64,000 bases of DNA. It comes from Bretschneidera sinensis. Taxonomy: Eukaryota; Streptophyta; Magnoliopsida; Brassicales; Akaniaceae. A model generated the notes under the pieces. That model was not told where the DNA came from and searched no databases. It saw only the letters and a program-made list of their open reading frames with translations. Of this stretch, positions 10,806 through 23,375 are shown piece by piece (the first letter of the stretch is position 1; each line of letters opens with the position of its first letter). The stretch is taken from the NCBI GenBank assembly GCA_023935145.1, contig CM043699.1, positions 108,624,536 through 108,688,535 of the forward strand, in the 5' to 3' direction. A program made the translations under genes and the position numbers.

Positions 10806-13800
10806 TAGATTTTCTACTCAATGCATCAGCTATCAACTTCACATTTTCTAGATGATAGTGAATTGTACAATCATAGTAACTAATCAGCTCCGTCTACCAT
10901 CTTTGCCTCAAATTCAACTCTCTCTGGGTAGGTAAGTATGTCAAACTCTTATAATCCATTAATATCTCACAAGTGGCTCCATACAGATGATGTCTCCAAT
11001 CTTTAAAATAAACACTATAACAACCAACTCTAAGCTATGAGTGGGATAATTTCTATTATGATTCTTTAATTGCTTAGAAGTATAGGCCACATCTTTCCCA
11101 TGTTACACATATCCCAACCATTGATGCAACACATCACTATACACCACAAATCCTTCATCACCAGAAGGAAACATCAATACTAGAGCTGTAGTCAATTTCT
11201 CCTTTAGTAATTGGAAATTTTTCTTCCTTTAGTAATTGGAAATTTTTCTTACACTTCCCAGACCATACAAATCTCACCTCTTTCCTGGTCAGTCTAGTCA
11301 ATAGTACTACAATAACAGAAAATTTCTGAAAGAATCATCTATAATAACTAGCTAACCCCAAGAAGATTCTAATCTTAGTCACATTAGTTGGTTTCTCCCA
11401 ACTTGACATTGCCTTTACCTTTTATGGATCAACTATTATGCCATCTCTAGATATTACATACCCCAAGAAAGTTATTTTATTCAGCCAAAATTCACATTTA
11501 GAAAATTATATACGATCTCTCTTTCCTCAGAATCTCCAACACACTCTCTAATGTTTTACCTGTTCTCCCTCATTGTTAGAATATACCAAAATGTCATCAA
11601 TAATTATAACTACAATTTGTCAAGAAATAGTTTAAACACCTTATTCATCAAATCCATGAATGTTGCTAGAGAATTTGTTAATCCAAGTGACACCATAAGA
11701 AACTTATAACCATAACGTGTCCTAAAAGCAGTCTTAGGCATGTCTCCCTTCTCTATCCTCAATTGACAATAACCTGATCTCAAGTCTATTTTTGAAAATA
11801 CCCTTGCTCCATAAAACTTCTCAAATAAATCATCTATCCTGGGTAAAGGATATTTGTTCTTAATGGTTATCTTATTCAACTATCTGTAGTCTATACACAA
11901 TCTCATCGTTCCATCTTTCTTCTTCACAAACACTATGTGGGCTCCTCATGACGATACACTAAATCGAATAAATTGTTTATCTAACAATTCTTGAACTTTC
12001 AACTCTCTTAACTCAGTGGGTGTCACTCTATAGGATGTTATAGATATATGTGATGAACATAGTATCACATCAATGGAGAATTTAATCTCACTACTAGGAG
12101 ACAACTATACAACTTATCAAGAAATACATTAGAATAATATTTCACCACTAAGATTTATTCTAACTTCCTATTTTCCTTTTTAGAATCCATTATGTATGCC
12201 AAATACTTCTCACAACCCTTTTTCAACCATCTACTAGTCGTCAGAGCAAAATGAGATAGTTCGAGAGTATCTTATGTTCTCCCTGAAAGTTAAACTCCTC
12301 ATGTCCATATCTTGAACACTACCTTCTTTCTAAAACAATAAGCCATATTGAAAGATAATAAATCAGCTCCAAATTCTCTATCATTGATATGAATCACACA
12401 ACCCTTGTAAACATTTACGATTATCACTCTTTCTCTAGTGGGAACTTCAGCAATATTATTATGCATCAAATGACTGATATATGGATCAATAAACTTCATA
12501 AATACATTAGATGCAAAAGAATATGTTGCACCAGGATTAATTAACATTGATATGTCCATATTTTCTACATACAAGGCACTTCAAATTAGGACAATTTTGG
12601 GATAAATATCTTATCGGATTACATCTATAATACGTTCTAGTATTTTTATCACGTTTTCACATCCTCTAGGTAGTACACTCCCACCTTTACCATAACTTCC
12701 AGCTCCCATAACATATCTCTCAAATCTATGGGTCCTACAAATATTACTTTGAGTTACAAAAGCAACAGATCCTGCTTGCCTTTGACACCGTACTACAGTT
12801 CTTTGTGACAAGGAACGCCCCATCTGGGGTGGTCTCTCACCCTGTACACTTATACTACCACTACCTCTAGAACCTTCATGTCTAAGCCTCTTTAACCACT
12901 CTTTCTCTTTCCCTTAAACTCCATAAGATCTTTCCCAATCTGAAGTGCTATATCCACCAACCTGACATAATTTATATGTCTTATGTAAGATAGTTTCGAT
13001 CAAATTTTAAAACATAGTTCATCTTTGAATTCTCTAGGTCTACCATTTTCGGTACAACCGTTGACAATACCACAAATTTGCTATCATACTAAGTTATAGT
13101 CAATATATTTATCTCAAATAAATAAAATCTCTTTCTTATTGGGCTGAAAATGTATAAGGAAAGTATTTATCAAGGACAATCTCCTTAAACTTATTCCAAG
13201 TTAAAGGGTCTATTAACATAGACACTTACCCTGGGAAGAGTATCATTACATCATTCCAAAGCTTCTCATTTTAACTTAAATGAAGCAAAGGTAACCCTCT
13301 ACCTATCAGTTACTGGTAAAATACCAATTAATCTTTCTACATGTTTTACCCATAGCTCAAACTCAAAAGGATTCATAGATCCTTTAAACAACAAGGCATT
13401 CAACTTAATATATCTAACAAAACAATCTCCTTACATCTCATGCATAAACTCACATTTCCCCTTTTTAAGGTTTACTATTTCTAGATTTACAACAACCTCA
13501 GACACTGCTCTAGCCTGTTCATCAAGTCTATGTTATAGATTATCAACTCTATCATTTGTTACTTTCATTTTCTCAAGAGCATGTGTAAGAGCTTATCTTA
13601 GCTCATCTCTTTCAACTTCAGATTCTCTCACACCTTTACTAATATCAATTATACTGTCAACACGTTCCTTTCTAGGAACCATAGATTTAGACTCAACATC
13701 AATTTGTCAAAATATTGGGGGCCTACCACGTCTTCTCAAATCAACAACTCTAACTTTAGTTTTAGCACGTCCACGTGTCGTCCTTAGACTATTCATTATA

Positions 13801-13867
13801 ATATAATTTGTTTTAAATCTTCCACTTTCTTACTTTTTATGTAGTCTACAGAATCATAAAACCTAAT
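10806..13867 (-). pseudogene. Tekay-like gag-protease-RT-RNase H remnant
   Basis: Minus-strand coding remnant of the outer element. Gag occupies about 12835-13800 and is too decayed for a usable frame. The protease region at 12299-12574 has LINPGAT where the family has a D-P-G-A-T type site, so the catalytic Asp reads Asn. RT at 11610-11950 shows [12 protein letters not shown] and [15 protein letters not shown]. An IDDILVYS box lies just below 11610 in another frame. RNase H ends at 10806 with LNLRQRW and ADALSRKS. A short local duplication (TCCTTTAGTAATTGGAAATT) lies at about 11200-11245. No integrase or chromodomain follows. Many frameshifts and stops mark an old copy. Confidence 0.8.
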
Positions 13868-13879
13868 GCTCTGATACCA
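13868..13879 (-). other. Primer-binding site, tRNA-iMet (Tekay-like element)
   Basis: Minus-strand TGGTATCAGAGC, complementary to the 3' end of initiator Met tRNA, four bases from the 5' LTR. It fixes the element as minus-strand and the LTR at 13884-15964 as the 5' LTR. Confidence 0.85.
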
Positions 13880-13883
13880 AAAT

Positions 13884-15964
13884 TGTAACGACCTATCCCG
13901 AGTTGGCCACCCCCGAGATGGTGTTGTCACATTTTGAAAATCCGAGCACGACACATATATGCAACAAGAAAAAATAACACCAACATAAATTTTTATGTCA
14001 ATCCTCAACCCTCAATAGGGGAGATACATAATTCTGATCTTGATTTAAACATTACATACAACGTAATATGCATGAATATTTATAAATAATTTTTTATCTT
14101 ATTTTTTCATTAGTTTGAGGATGTGGACACGTATGTTGCTTAAAGAAAATGATTTCGTCTGAACCTCAACTCCCCAAACTATCTGTCCTGTCTGCTACTT
14201 GAAATCATTGTACAATGAGGAGTGAGCTTCACAAGCTCAGTGAATTAAATTTACTAAAAGTATTCAATTTTATACTTCTAGTTACATCTTATAATTCAAT
14301 TACTTCTAAAAATCTTCCAATATTTATTCATCTTTTTTCCTCAAATAATTTAATAACAGTATTTTGTAATCACTACTCAATTTCATAATTCGTCTATTAC
14401 ACAATCTCTTTTTAAGTTATTCATCATACATATTTCCATATTTCTTCCTTAGCATTTTTGTGTCTCTGTGAGACTCATTCCTCTATCAATATATTTACAA
14501 TCATAAATAGCACTTTAACATATCAAGCAATAACAATCAATATTTAAAGCAAATGCAATGTGTGAAGTTAAATTTTATTATTATTAGGAACGTCTTCCCA
14601 CATGTCGACATGTTTTTATCTTCGACCGGCTGCCTTCCCGATTTTTTCAGTTTCATTTAGACCGACTGTCTTCCCGGTTCTTTTATTCTCATTTAGACCG
14701 GCTGCCTTTCCGGTTCTTTTATTTTCATTTAGACCGGCTACCCTCCTGGTTATTTTATTTCCAGCACATACCAGCTATCACGGTTTTCATTTAGACTGGT
14801 TGCCCTTCTGGTTCTTTTATTTCATGCATATACATATGAATAATGATATGAATATGCATATGAATAATAAAATAAAAATAAGTATGTATTCAGATATTTA
14901 AACTAGCTATCCTGATTATTCTCAAATTATTATTTGAAAATTTTTACTAAATTCTTCTCCTCATAAATCATATTAAATCGCCAACCATAGCTTGTCAAGA
15001 TCCACTAAATTTTCTCTCCTCATAAATCATAACAAATCATCAACCATAGCTCATCAAGAATTTCACTTATCGGCTTTATTATTAAATCGACTCATTATTC
15101 CAATAATATTATTTCTCATAAAATAATTCTTTACACATCCACAATTTCTATCATACCTATCAACCAATTTTCATCTATCACCAAATCATAAGTTAATGAT
15201 TTATTCTAATATTATCAATATATATTTCATATTTATCTTGATTACTTAAAGTAAATCTAACTCACCACGTAGCACTTAGAGCTTCCCGTGGATCAGCTCC
15301 TTGCCTTTCCTGCTATTCCCCGCAATTTCTCCCCTGTTGCTAATTGTCAACACTTGACGTAATATTTATATTAAAATTTCTAATTTATTCTTCAATTCCT
15401 TCATAATTCACACCCTTTGAAAATTCCCACATTGAATTCTGAGAAATTTCATGTATACTAAATTTCAAAAATAAACTTCATATTATTACCTTCTATTTTA
15501 CTTAGAGTTTCCCATGCCTCTCTATAAAATTATCCCATAAACCCCTTCAAAATTTTTGTCTTTCAATCCCCAAGTGTTTAAAGAAATATAGTAGTTTGAA
15601 TTGAGGAAATGAGAAAACCAAACAAAATTTGGTAAGTAATGAATAGATAAAAGGAAAAACTATATATATATATATAAAACTCACTGTTACCCCCCCCCCC
15701 CCCGGGCCACCCATTCAAAATGCTAGATTAGTGTATAGTGGTGAAACACCTGGACTTCCAGGTGTTGTACACCAATTTTTTTTCCTTTTCCTTTTTCTTT
15801 TCTTTTTTTTCTTTATATTAGTACCATCGCGCATCAAGTTTTTTTTCAAAAGAATTATTTTATTCAAATAATAAACCTTTTACGTATGTATTATTTTATT
15901 TTAATTCTATATCATATTTATCAAATTACTTCTTTACCTATACTTTGAGAACACGGGTATTACA
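13884..15964 (-). repeat. 5' LTR of the Tekay-like element (2081 bp)
   Basis: Plus-strand reading TGTAACGACC...GGTATTACA, so the sense reading is TGTAATACCC...GGTCGTTACA. It contains the conserved edge block CGAGTTGGCCACCCCCGAGATG, the dyad minisatellite (about 14621-14822), a run of about 15 C at 15689-15703 and an (AT)n run at 15661-15676. It matches 1-2000 and, inverted, the solo LTR at 16998-19022. Confidence 0.9.
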
Positions 15965-16997
15965 CCTAAGTACCCAAAAAGGGATCAAGCCATACGTAGT
16001 TCGAGGGTTTCATCTCATGTGTTCGGCGAACACAATCGGTTGGCTTGGATGCAAGGTAGGATTTGGTGGAAACCTCTTGCAAGTGGTGCAAAAGGCAGTG
16101 TTGCTTTGGCAAATTCATTTCGGAGGGATAATTTTTTGCGAGTGGTTTCAAGACGTGGTATGTTCGCTCAGAAAAATTAAGTTCCATCATCACCTAAAAA
16201 TAGTTTGTAAGGCTAAGCGGTCTTCATCAATCTAAGAGGACTTTCTCAAGGTTCGTAACATGGTCAATAGTTTCTAAGGCTAATGAAGAAAATGATAATC
16301 AAAAGGCTTAAAAAGTGTTTTGTGGTTCCTATAAGCCAAGGATTACCTTTTAATTTTTTTTGCCTTCTTTTTTTCAACTTCCGTTTCCTTCGTCGATTAT
16401 TCTCTTCATTTTTTCTTGTCTTTTGACTTTTGTCTCCTTCATTAATCATCCTCTTTATTTATTTATTTATTTTTTATCTCATTCATCGATTATTCTTCTC
16501 TTTTCTTTTTTGTCTCTTTGTTTTGTTTGCCCAAATGTGTTGATGTCAGAAGCAAGTGGAATCTACTCGGGTATGCCGAAGAGAAAAATCAGCTTGGATC
16601 GATCCACCTGAGTAAAAAAAACCTGCAGTGGGGGAATCTGTTTGGGTTGAATCCGCTTAGGACTGAATTCATTGGGGTTTCTAGAGGTTGCCACATGTCG
16701 GGCTTTGATTGGGTGGTGTGAAAGCAATCCTTTGTGAGGCTTGTTTTGAAAGGAATCATAATGAGGGAAAATCTTGATGAATGGGAAAAAATAGAATGAT
16801 GGCCTATCGTCGTCTCAAATCCAACTGCTTAGCCTTTCCAAACCAAATATTTTATAAGTTCAAGATTACAAGTAAACTTCTCAATGTTTCTTTTTATATG
16901 TTGAGGTGGCATTTAACTCAAATGTTTAGGTATACAATGCATATATACCATTAAATGTTTTGTTTTTATTAAAATGGAACAAATTTAGTACCCAGAT
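15965..16997. other. Unassigned 1-kb stretch between two Tekay-like LTRs
   Basis: Lies between the 5' LTR of the outer element and the solo LTR. It holds pyrimidine-rich low-complexity DNA at about 16350-16520. No frame resembles a known protein and there is no repeat structure that I can assign. It may be host intergenic DNA. Confidence 0.4.
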
Positions 16998-19022
16998 TGT
17001 AATACCCGTATTTGTAAGGTTAGAGTTAAGAAGTAATTTAATAAATATAACATGAAATTAAAATAATATATTTATGCGAAAGGTTTATTATTGAATAAAA
17101 TAATTCTTTTTTTTAAAAAAAAAAAAAGGACATGTCCAGTTTTGTAGACAAGAAGAAAAAAAGTCAAAGAAATGTGCTGCCATTTTAGGAAGGCGTTGTG
17201 CATGTCCTCCACGTTTTTGAAACATGGAGGCTTGTTAACATGCTGAGTTGCAGTGCCAAAGTTTACAATTTCGTGTATATATATATATTGTAATCGTAAT
17301 TTTGCTTGCAAATTCGTTTATTTTCCTTCAAAGTACTCTATTTCTTTAAACACTTGGAGACCCAAATAAAGGTTAAAAGAGTAAAATTTTGAAGGGATTT
17401 ACTGTGGAATTTCATAGAGAATCACGGGAAGCTATCAGAAAAATAGAAGGTAATAACATAGTGTTTATTTTTTATTTTTAGCGTACATGAAATTTCCCCG
17501 AATTCAAAGTGGGAATTTTCAAAGGATGTGGTTTATAACGAATTGAAGAATAAATTATAAATTTAATATAAATATGATGTCAGGTGTTGACGATCTACAA
17601 CTGGGGGAATTTCTAAGAGGAATAGGAAAGGCAAGGAAGTGATCCACGGGTAACTTTAAGTGCTACGTGATGAGTTGGATTTACTTTAAGTAATCTAAAT
17701 AAAAAATGAAAAATTTAGTGATAATATTAAAATAAATTATTAGCTTATGTTTTGGTGATAGATAAAGATTTGATTGATAGATATGATATGAATATTGGAC
17801 ACGTAGAAAAATTATTATGTGAGAAGAAATATTATTAGAATAATGAGATGAGTTATGGTTGATGTTTTAATACGAATTATGATGGGATGAAATTTAGTGG
17901 ATCTTGACAAACTTTGATGGATGATTTGATGTGATTTGGGATGAAATTTAGTGGATCTTGACAATCTTTAATGGATGATTTGATGTGATTTGGGATGAGA
18001 GGAATGTAGTGGATTTTTTATATATAATTTGAGAAAAAATCACGATAACCAAAAATTTAATATTTGAATTCATGTTTGTTTTTTTTATATTACTGTTTAT
18101 ATGAATATTTCAAATCATTGCTCATATGCATATGCATTAAATAAGAATGGAAAGAACCGAGAAGGCAGTCGGTCTAATAAAAATGAAAGAACCGGGAAGA
18201 TAACCGGTCTAAATGAGAAATAAAAGAACCAAGAAGGCAACTGGTCTAAAATAATAAAAACATGTCGACATATGGAAAGACATTCTCATAATAATAATTC
18301 ATGTATTGCATTTTTTTCAATTATTGCTTGCATCATTGAAATGTTGATATGTGGTGTGTTTTTATGATATTGTTTATAGATGAATTGGTCCAACAGAGAG
18401 AGACAGTTATGGTGAGAAAGAAATAAAGAATGATAAGAACCATCTAAATGGTGGACTTTACGATGTGAACCTCATTACGAGGTAATTATTAGATAATTGA
18501 TAGTCTTAAGGTGAACCAATGAATGACAAGAAGAGATTGATAGAGAATGAATCTTATGACATGTATAGTGATAGTAGAAAGTTATCATCAAGTTATGTGA
18601 AATATAAATGATTAAATATAAAAGGGTTGTTATGCAAACTGAATACTTTTAGTAAATTTAATTCACTGAGCTTATGAAGCTCACCCCTCATTGTGCAATG
18701 ATTTCAGGTAGCATGCATGACAAATATTTTGGTGAGTTGAGGTTAAGAAGAAATCGTTTTTTGTAAGTCACGTACGTGTCAACATCCTTAGACTAATGAG
18801 AAAATAAAGTAAAAATTTATTTGTAAATATTCTTGCATTTTACGTTGTATCTAATGTTTAAAAGATCAGATTGATGTAACTCCCCTGTTGAAGGTTAATG
18901 ATTGATGTAAAATTTTCTATTGGTATTATTTATTTTTATTGTTGCATATATGTGTTGTGCTGGGATTTTCAAAATGTGATGACATCATCTCGGGGGTGGC
19001 CAACCCGGGATGGGTTGTTTCA
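16998..19022 (+). mobile_element. Solo LTR, Tekay-like family, target duplication CAGAT
   Basis: Runs from TGTAATACCC (16998) to GGTTGTTTCA (19022) and is the reverse-complement relative of 13884-15964. It is flanked by the perfect 5-bp duplication CAGAT at 16993-16997 and 19023-19027, with no internal region. This is the usual product of recombination between the two LTRs of one insertion. The dyad minisatellite appears at 18147-18255, and a local direct repeat 'ggatgatttgatgtgatttggg' type lies at about 17915-17995. Confidence 0.92.
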
Positions 19023-19027
19023 CAGAT

Positions 19028-19644
19028 TAACAATAAGAGTTTATTTGTTTTAGTTTTTTGTTTTCAAAATCATGTCCATTGAAAGGGATTTCTTATCACA
19101 TATTGAAAATATAGCACATTCAAAATCAGACCATTTTTCATTGACATGGGAAATGCATTTGAATAGGAGGCAGAGATAGTATTCTCCTGTTCATCATTCA
19201 GAAGAAAGGGTTCAGACATTTGAATTAAACTGGAACAACAATTTAAGTTCTTTATTGATGCTCTTAAACTAACTTGCATCCTTCACATGCTCTGAACCTA
19301 GCTGGCATTCTCAATTTCGATTTGTTTTTCAAACACATTCTTTTAGTCTGATGTCCATCGACCTGCTGCTTATGCCTTTCAATCTGTTGTTTATGCATTG
19401 TAATTAGGCATACCATTGACATCACATTGCCTTCCTTGTTTGTTGTGATCTTCAAAGTCAAACCATTTGGATCCAATAATTCTTCAATTAAAGCCATGAG
19501 CTCTCAAAATTCGACACTACTTATCACTCCGAAGTTGGGCATGGAGGGGTTAATGTTTATGGTTATGCTTAGGGTTGTGTTTGGGGTTTTGTTTATGGTG
19601 AAGGGGTCAGGTGTTACGTTTTAGGTGGAGGGGTCAGGGGTTAT
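19028..19644 (-). other. Unidentified sequence left of Athila element 2, with a short minus-strand frame
   Basis: A minus-strand open frame at 19264-19497 (MALIEELLDPNGLTLKI...RACEGCKLV, ending in a stop) is lysine- and glutamine-rich and matches no family I recognise. The DNA continues across the Athila insertion into 28285-28714, where another minus-strand frame lies at 28380-28682 (DKVKVILRISEDGKKN). Both may be pieces of one host gene or of an older repeat. Short 'ggggtcagg' and 'gttagggtt' type repeats occur at 19540-19640 and 28288-28340. Confidence 0.35.
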
Positions 19645-20841
19645 TGTTATGCAAAAATCCACCTAAATTATTAAGAAAATAATCGAACTTGTTTTACTTG
19701 CAAGTGCACAAGGTCAACAGTAGCATAGTGTGCAAAATGCGAGATCATCTCCACAGAGATTGGTGAATTTCGTTTTAGAATCAGTTTCGCAATGTAAAAT
19801 GATAGAAATAAATATTGAGTTTAGATTGATAATGATAAGAACATAGGACTTTGATATCCACAACTAATCATACTTTCGCAATAAGTAATGTGCCAGTGTC
19901 TTAGCCCTACCATGAATACCTAATGGTTGTCAACCTAAGGGCTTGGTCCGCTCCTTAAGCTATTGATCTTCCTAAGCAATGAGTTAGGCATGGTGTATAC
20001 TCTAACTCTTTTCTCTCTTAATGGATTCAGCATGGTGTATACTGAGTTGTTCCTTAAGAGAGCATAAGGTATGTGGAAATCGACAACCACACGAGACCTA
20101 GGGCATGTTGTATGCTCCCGGTTTCCCATGTTGATTAACCCAAGAATCCGGCGTGGATTTCTTTTGTTACTATTGTCAGACCTAGGACTCGGTCATCCAA
20201 ATTGATCTAACTAACTAATCCATACCACATGCATACGTTGATCAGACAAACATATATGAGGAATTCAATAAAATATGCATTAATCAATTAAAGCATTATA
20301 ACAAGGCTATTTGCAAAGGCAACAATACTCATATATGGAAAAGCATAATTAGGGCTTCAATCGAGCCTTATTAAGAAGTTATTACACATACTGATTATGC
20401 TAAACATCATCATAACATAAACTAAGTAGAAAATAATAAACACGAAAAAATACTGTGGAGAAGAGTCGTCAATTCCTCTCCAAAGATTACAATTCAAAGT
20501 AAAAATCAAAAGTCAAGTTTCTGTGTTTTACAAGTCTATATATAGGGTTCTAAGGACACCTCAAAATCCTAATTTCCAAAATAAGATCTGAAACAATCCT
20601 TCTATGTGTGCGTACGAGTGCTTGTGCGCTCGATCACAGATACCTTGTGCTCGATCGCACTTGGTTGTTTCCAGGACTTCAGATTTCTTCCTTAGAGCTC
20701 CAAAATGTTAACTTTTCTTTAAGAACCTATAAAAAAACACAGAAAACACAAAAATGAAGTAGAATTGACTAAAATACATAAACAAAGAGCTTAACAACTG
20801 TAAATTAAGGGGCTTAAATATGAATGTTTAAGCACTTATCA
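19645..20841 (-). repeat. 3' LTR of Athila element 2 (1197 bp)
   Basis: Matches 27021-28284 closely. On the plus strand it starts TGTTATGCAAAAAT and ends CACTTATCA. A minus-strand TATA-like CTATATATAG lies near 20536-20545, with palindrome variants (TGCGCTCGATCACA, TGCTCGATCGCAC) upstream in sense at about 20615-20662. Confidence 0.88.
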
Positions 20842-22215
20842 CACCCCCAAACTTACATATTGCTAGTCCCTTAGTAATACAAAACAAAAAACTAACTGAA
20901 AAACAAAATCAAAGATAAATTCATCATTCATGATATCTAAAAATTTGAGTTGCACATAAAACTATGATATTTGTTCATTAGTAGGCTTAAAATATAAACA
21001 CATCTTCGCAATGAATAAGGGTTTTAAATTCTAATCACTTACACAAGGCTGGTTTAAGGCATCACAAGTCTGACTTAGTGTAACACATAAAAGATAAAAC
21101 TCCCAAATAACTCCAATGTATAGTGTTTCGGTGTCTTAACATTCATCGAATTTCCTATCATAATGAACAATAATGAGATAGTTTTATTTCTTTTCTTTTT
21201 CTTTTATTATGAGATTTTTGCCACGTTGAGTTCCATTAAGCTTTCTAATTGACCCATGTAGCAAGTGTTTAGCCAATGACTCCCAAACCAGATGGTTTTA
21301 GGGCATTAGGTATAAAGGCACCCCTAAGGACTTACTAACTCGAGTAAAAAAGGCTACGAAACTAACTGGTCTTAATACTGCCAAGCAAAATCCCCACCTT
21401 TTGACGTGAACACTCACTGCTTATTGAGACAAGAGGTCCAGTTACTCAGTGAAAACTTTATTAAATGATTATTATATACATAATTCTCACCTTTTGACAT
21501 GAACGCTCACTGTTTACTGAGGCAAGAGGTCCAGTTACTCAGTGGAAAGTTTATTTAATGATCATTAAGAGCATTTTATTTTCTTTTTTTGCACAATAAA
21601 CATTTTTCTCTATTTTTCTCTGCCAAAGTGTTATTCTAACAAGTTATCTGATTACAGTTTGGTAATGGAAACATATATATAAAAATTATATGTCATACCT
21701 CACACCATTATGTGCTAATGTGCTTGTGTCAGATTTAGATCAAACTTTGTGAATTCTTAAATGCCTTAAAGCAAGTAATTAAAATTTTAAAACTTTATCA
21801 TTAGACTATGTGTTTTAGATTTTAAGCTTACTGATGAAGTTTTATCATAATATTTGTTTTAAATCAACCAAAATTTTCAAAAGAATATGAACATGCATTT
21901 ATCTTTTCAAGAATACTAAAAAAAACTGGGACAGAGTGTGTGAATGTGTCTCTCATACCCCCAAAATTAATGTACACATTGTCCCCAATGTGTGAATGAC
22001 ATGGAAATATCTGACCTGGGAGATAGAGAACTAGATGGCTGGCATGGCTAGTAGCACACCCCCAAATTTGAACTTGATGCACTCACTATGTCCCTGAAAA
22101 AGAAAAACAAACATAATACCGAAAAACAAAAAATACTAATAATAAACAGTTATATAAAAGTAAATATTAACAATAAATAAAAAATACTAAAAATAAAAGG
22201 ATATGATGTGGAGTG
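20842..22215 (-). other. Athila element 2: non-coding region next to 3' LTR
   Basis: Begins with a polypurine tract on the minus strand (AAGTTTGGGGGTGT, next to 20841). Segments match 3642-4980 of element 1. A block containing 'ttttgacgtgaacactcactg' is duplicated at about 21407-21460 and 21489-21550. No coding frame is visible. Confidence 0.6.
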
Positions 22216-22219
22216 CCTC

Positions 22220-23365
22220 CTATGAGCGCTAAGTTTTACATCTTCAACCAGACGGGGTACTCTCTCACTGCTGGTCTCTAGGTGGTGCAGTCGATGAGGT
22301 ACCAGGTGCGAGAGGTAGTCGATCAAGGATGGCCTGGAGCATCACCTCTTATCTCGTAAAATGTGCTTCCAAGCCATCGATGTGCTGATGTACTAATAAT
22401 GTCGCCTCCCTATCCTCGCGGCGAATGTTAGAGAGCTCACGTCGAAAAGAGGATAACTCATCGAGAAAATACTGGTACTCGGTGTCCATGGGATCATCCT
22501 CCACAGGCTTATCAATAGGTGCATGCCTTCAGGGTCTTCTGGGCATGTGGGACTAGCTCAGGCTCCATTGGCTCTTCCCAAAGAATGGGTGGTCATTCAC
22601 CGGTCCATCAATGGAGGAGCCCTTGATCCCCTTCTTTTTGAATATATAACTGAGGAGGAACAGGAAGGGGAGCCCTCATGCATTCGCCGTGGTGGTCTAG
22701 CGGCCATGGATGTGGTCCCAAAACTTATGGAGCTGGCTCCATATGACAGCTAGAATGGAATACCAATGGCCACGGTGGAATACATAGAGGGCCTATAGGA
22801 ACTGGTCCCTCCTCTGGGTCTTGTGCCCCAATGGGCACATATTCCGCTGGAGGATGGAATCCACAAGCCAGAGTTGTGGAGGCAACTTGGACCGGCTCCC
22901 AACGTTGTTGTGCCGATCATCGTATTAGCCCGCACACATATCCTAAATGATATGGAGCAGGGGAAAGGGCTCCTGCTGCTATTTTATCTAGGTATCCTCA
23001 GGAGGGGACTTGTCACAACAGGGAAGAGCAGCAGCTATGTCAGTAGTGGACACCTTTATGAACTTGCCCTAGACTGATGAAGATAAGATCCTCGGTTTGT
23101 TGCAGTCAAAGAATAAGTTCTTGTAGAACTGGACCACAAACTGGGTGTATGCAGTCGAACAAATAGGCTTGAACAGCCTCTTCAGTCCCCAACTCTTGAA
23201 TTCTTGAACCGCCTATCGAGTGGCGTCCAAGATCTTAAAGTCAACCTCGATGTTAAAAGTAGTCTCGAACAAGATCTCTCTTTGTTCGAAACTAGGTCGG
23301 GATGACTGGGTACGGCTATTAGAGGCACAAGAGGTTGAGGCTAATTGTTTAGGCATCCTGGCAAG
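22220..23365 (-). pseudogene. Decayed extra ORF in envelope-like position of Athila element 2
   Basis: Minus-strand translation from MPKQLASTS (about 23355) gives EVDFKILDAT, FYKNLFFDCNKPRILSSSV and KFIKVSTTDIAAALP, interrupted by several stops. The pattern of a short 'FYxNL' helix, then a beta segment and an 'I..AL' helix, resembles the plant-specific 'putative plant transposon protein' family often found beside pol in Athila/Tat elements. The intact ORF at 60396-61652 shows the same order (FYANLVK, VSGVEFEVNTDLLMSIL). Its function is unknown. It lies between protease and the 3' LTR, the place of envelope-like genes. Confidence 0.5.
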
Positions 23366-23375
23366 TTTTTGTCCA

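Larger units (their letters stand above)
1..15964 (-). mobile_element. Tekay/Del-like Ty3 chromovirus, decayed, left end outside window
   Basis: Minus-strand LTR retrotransposon. Its 5' LTR is 13884-15964, the initiator-Met primer site adjoins it at 13868-13879, decayed gag-protease-RT-RNase H lies at 10806-13867, the 3' internal end is at 2001-2286, and the 3' LTR (1-2000) is cut by the window edge. Assignment to the Tekay/Del chromovirus group rests on the order protease, RT, RNase H, and on the minus-strand GGGGACGAAATT motif near the 3' end, which is typical of this group. The integrase is absent: RNase H stops at about 10806 and only the last 286 bases of the internal region survive next to the 3' LTR. 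A nested Athila element fills the gap. The target duplication cannot be checked because one end is missing. Confidence 0.8.
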
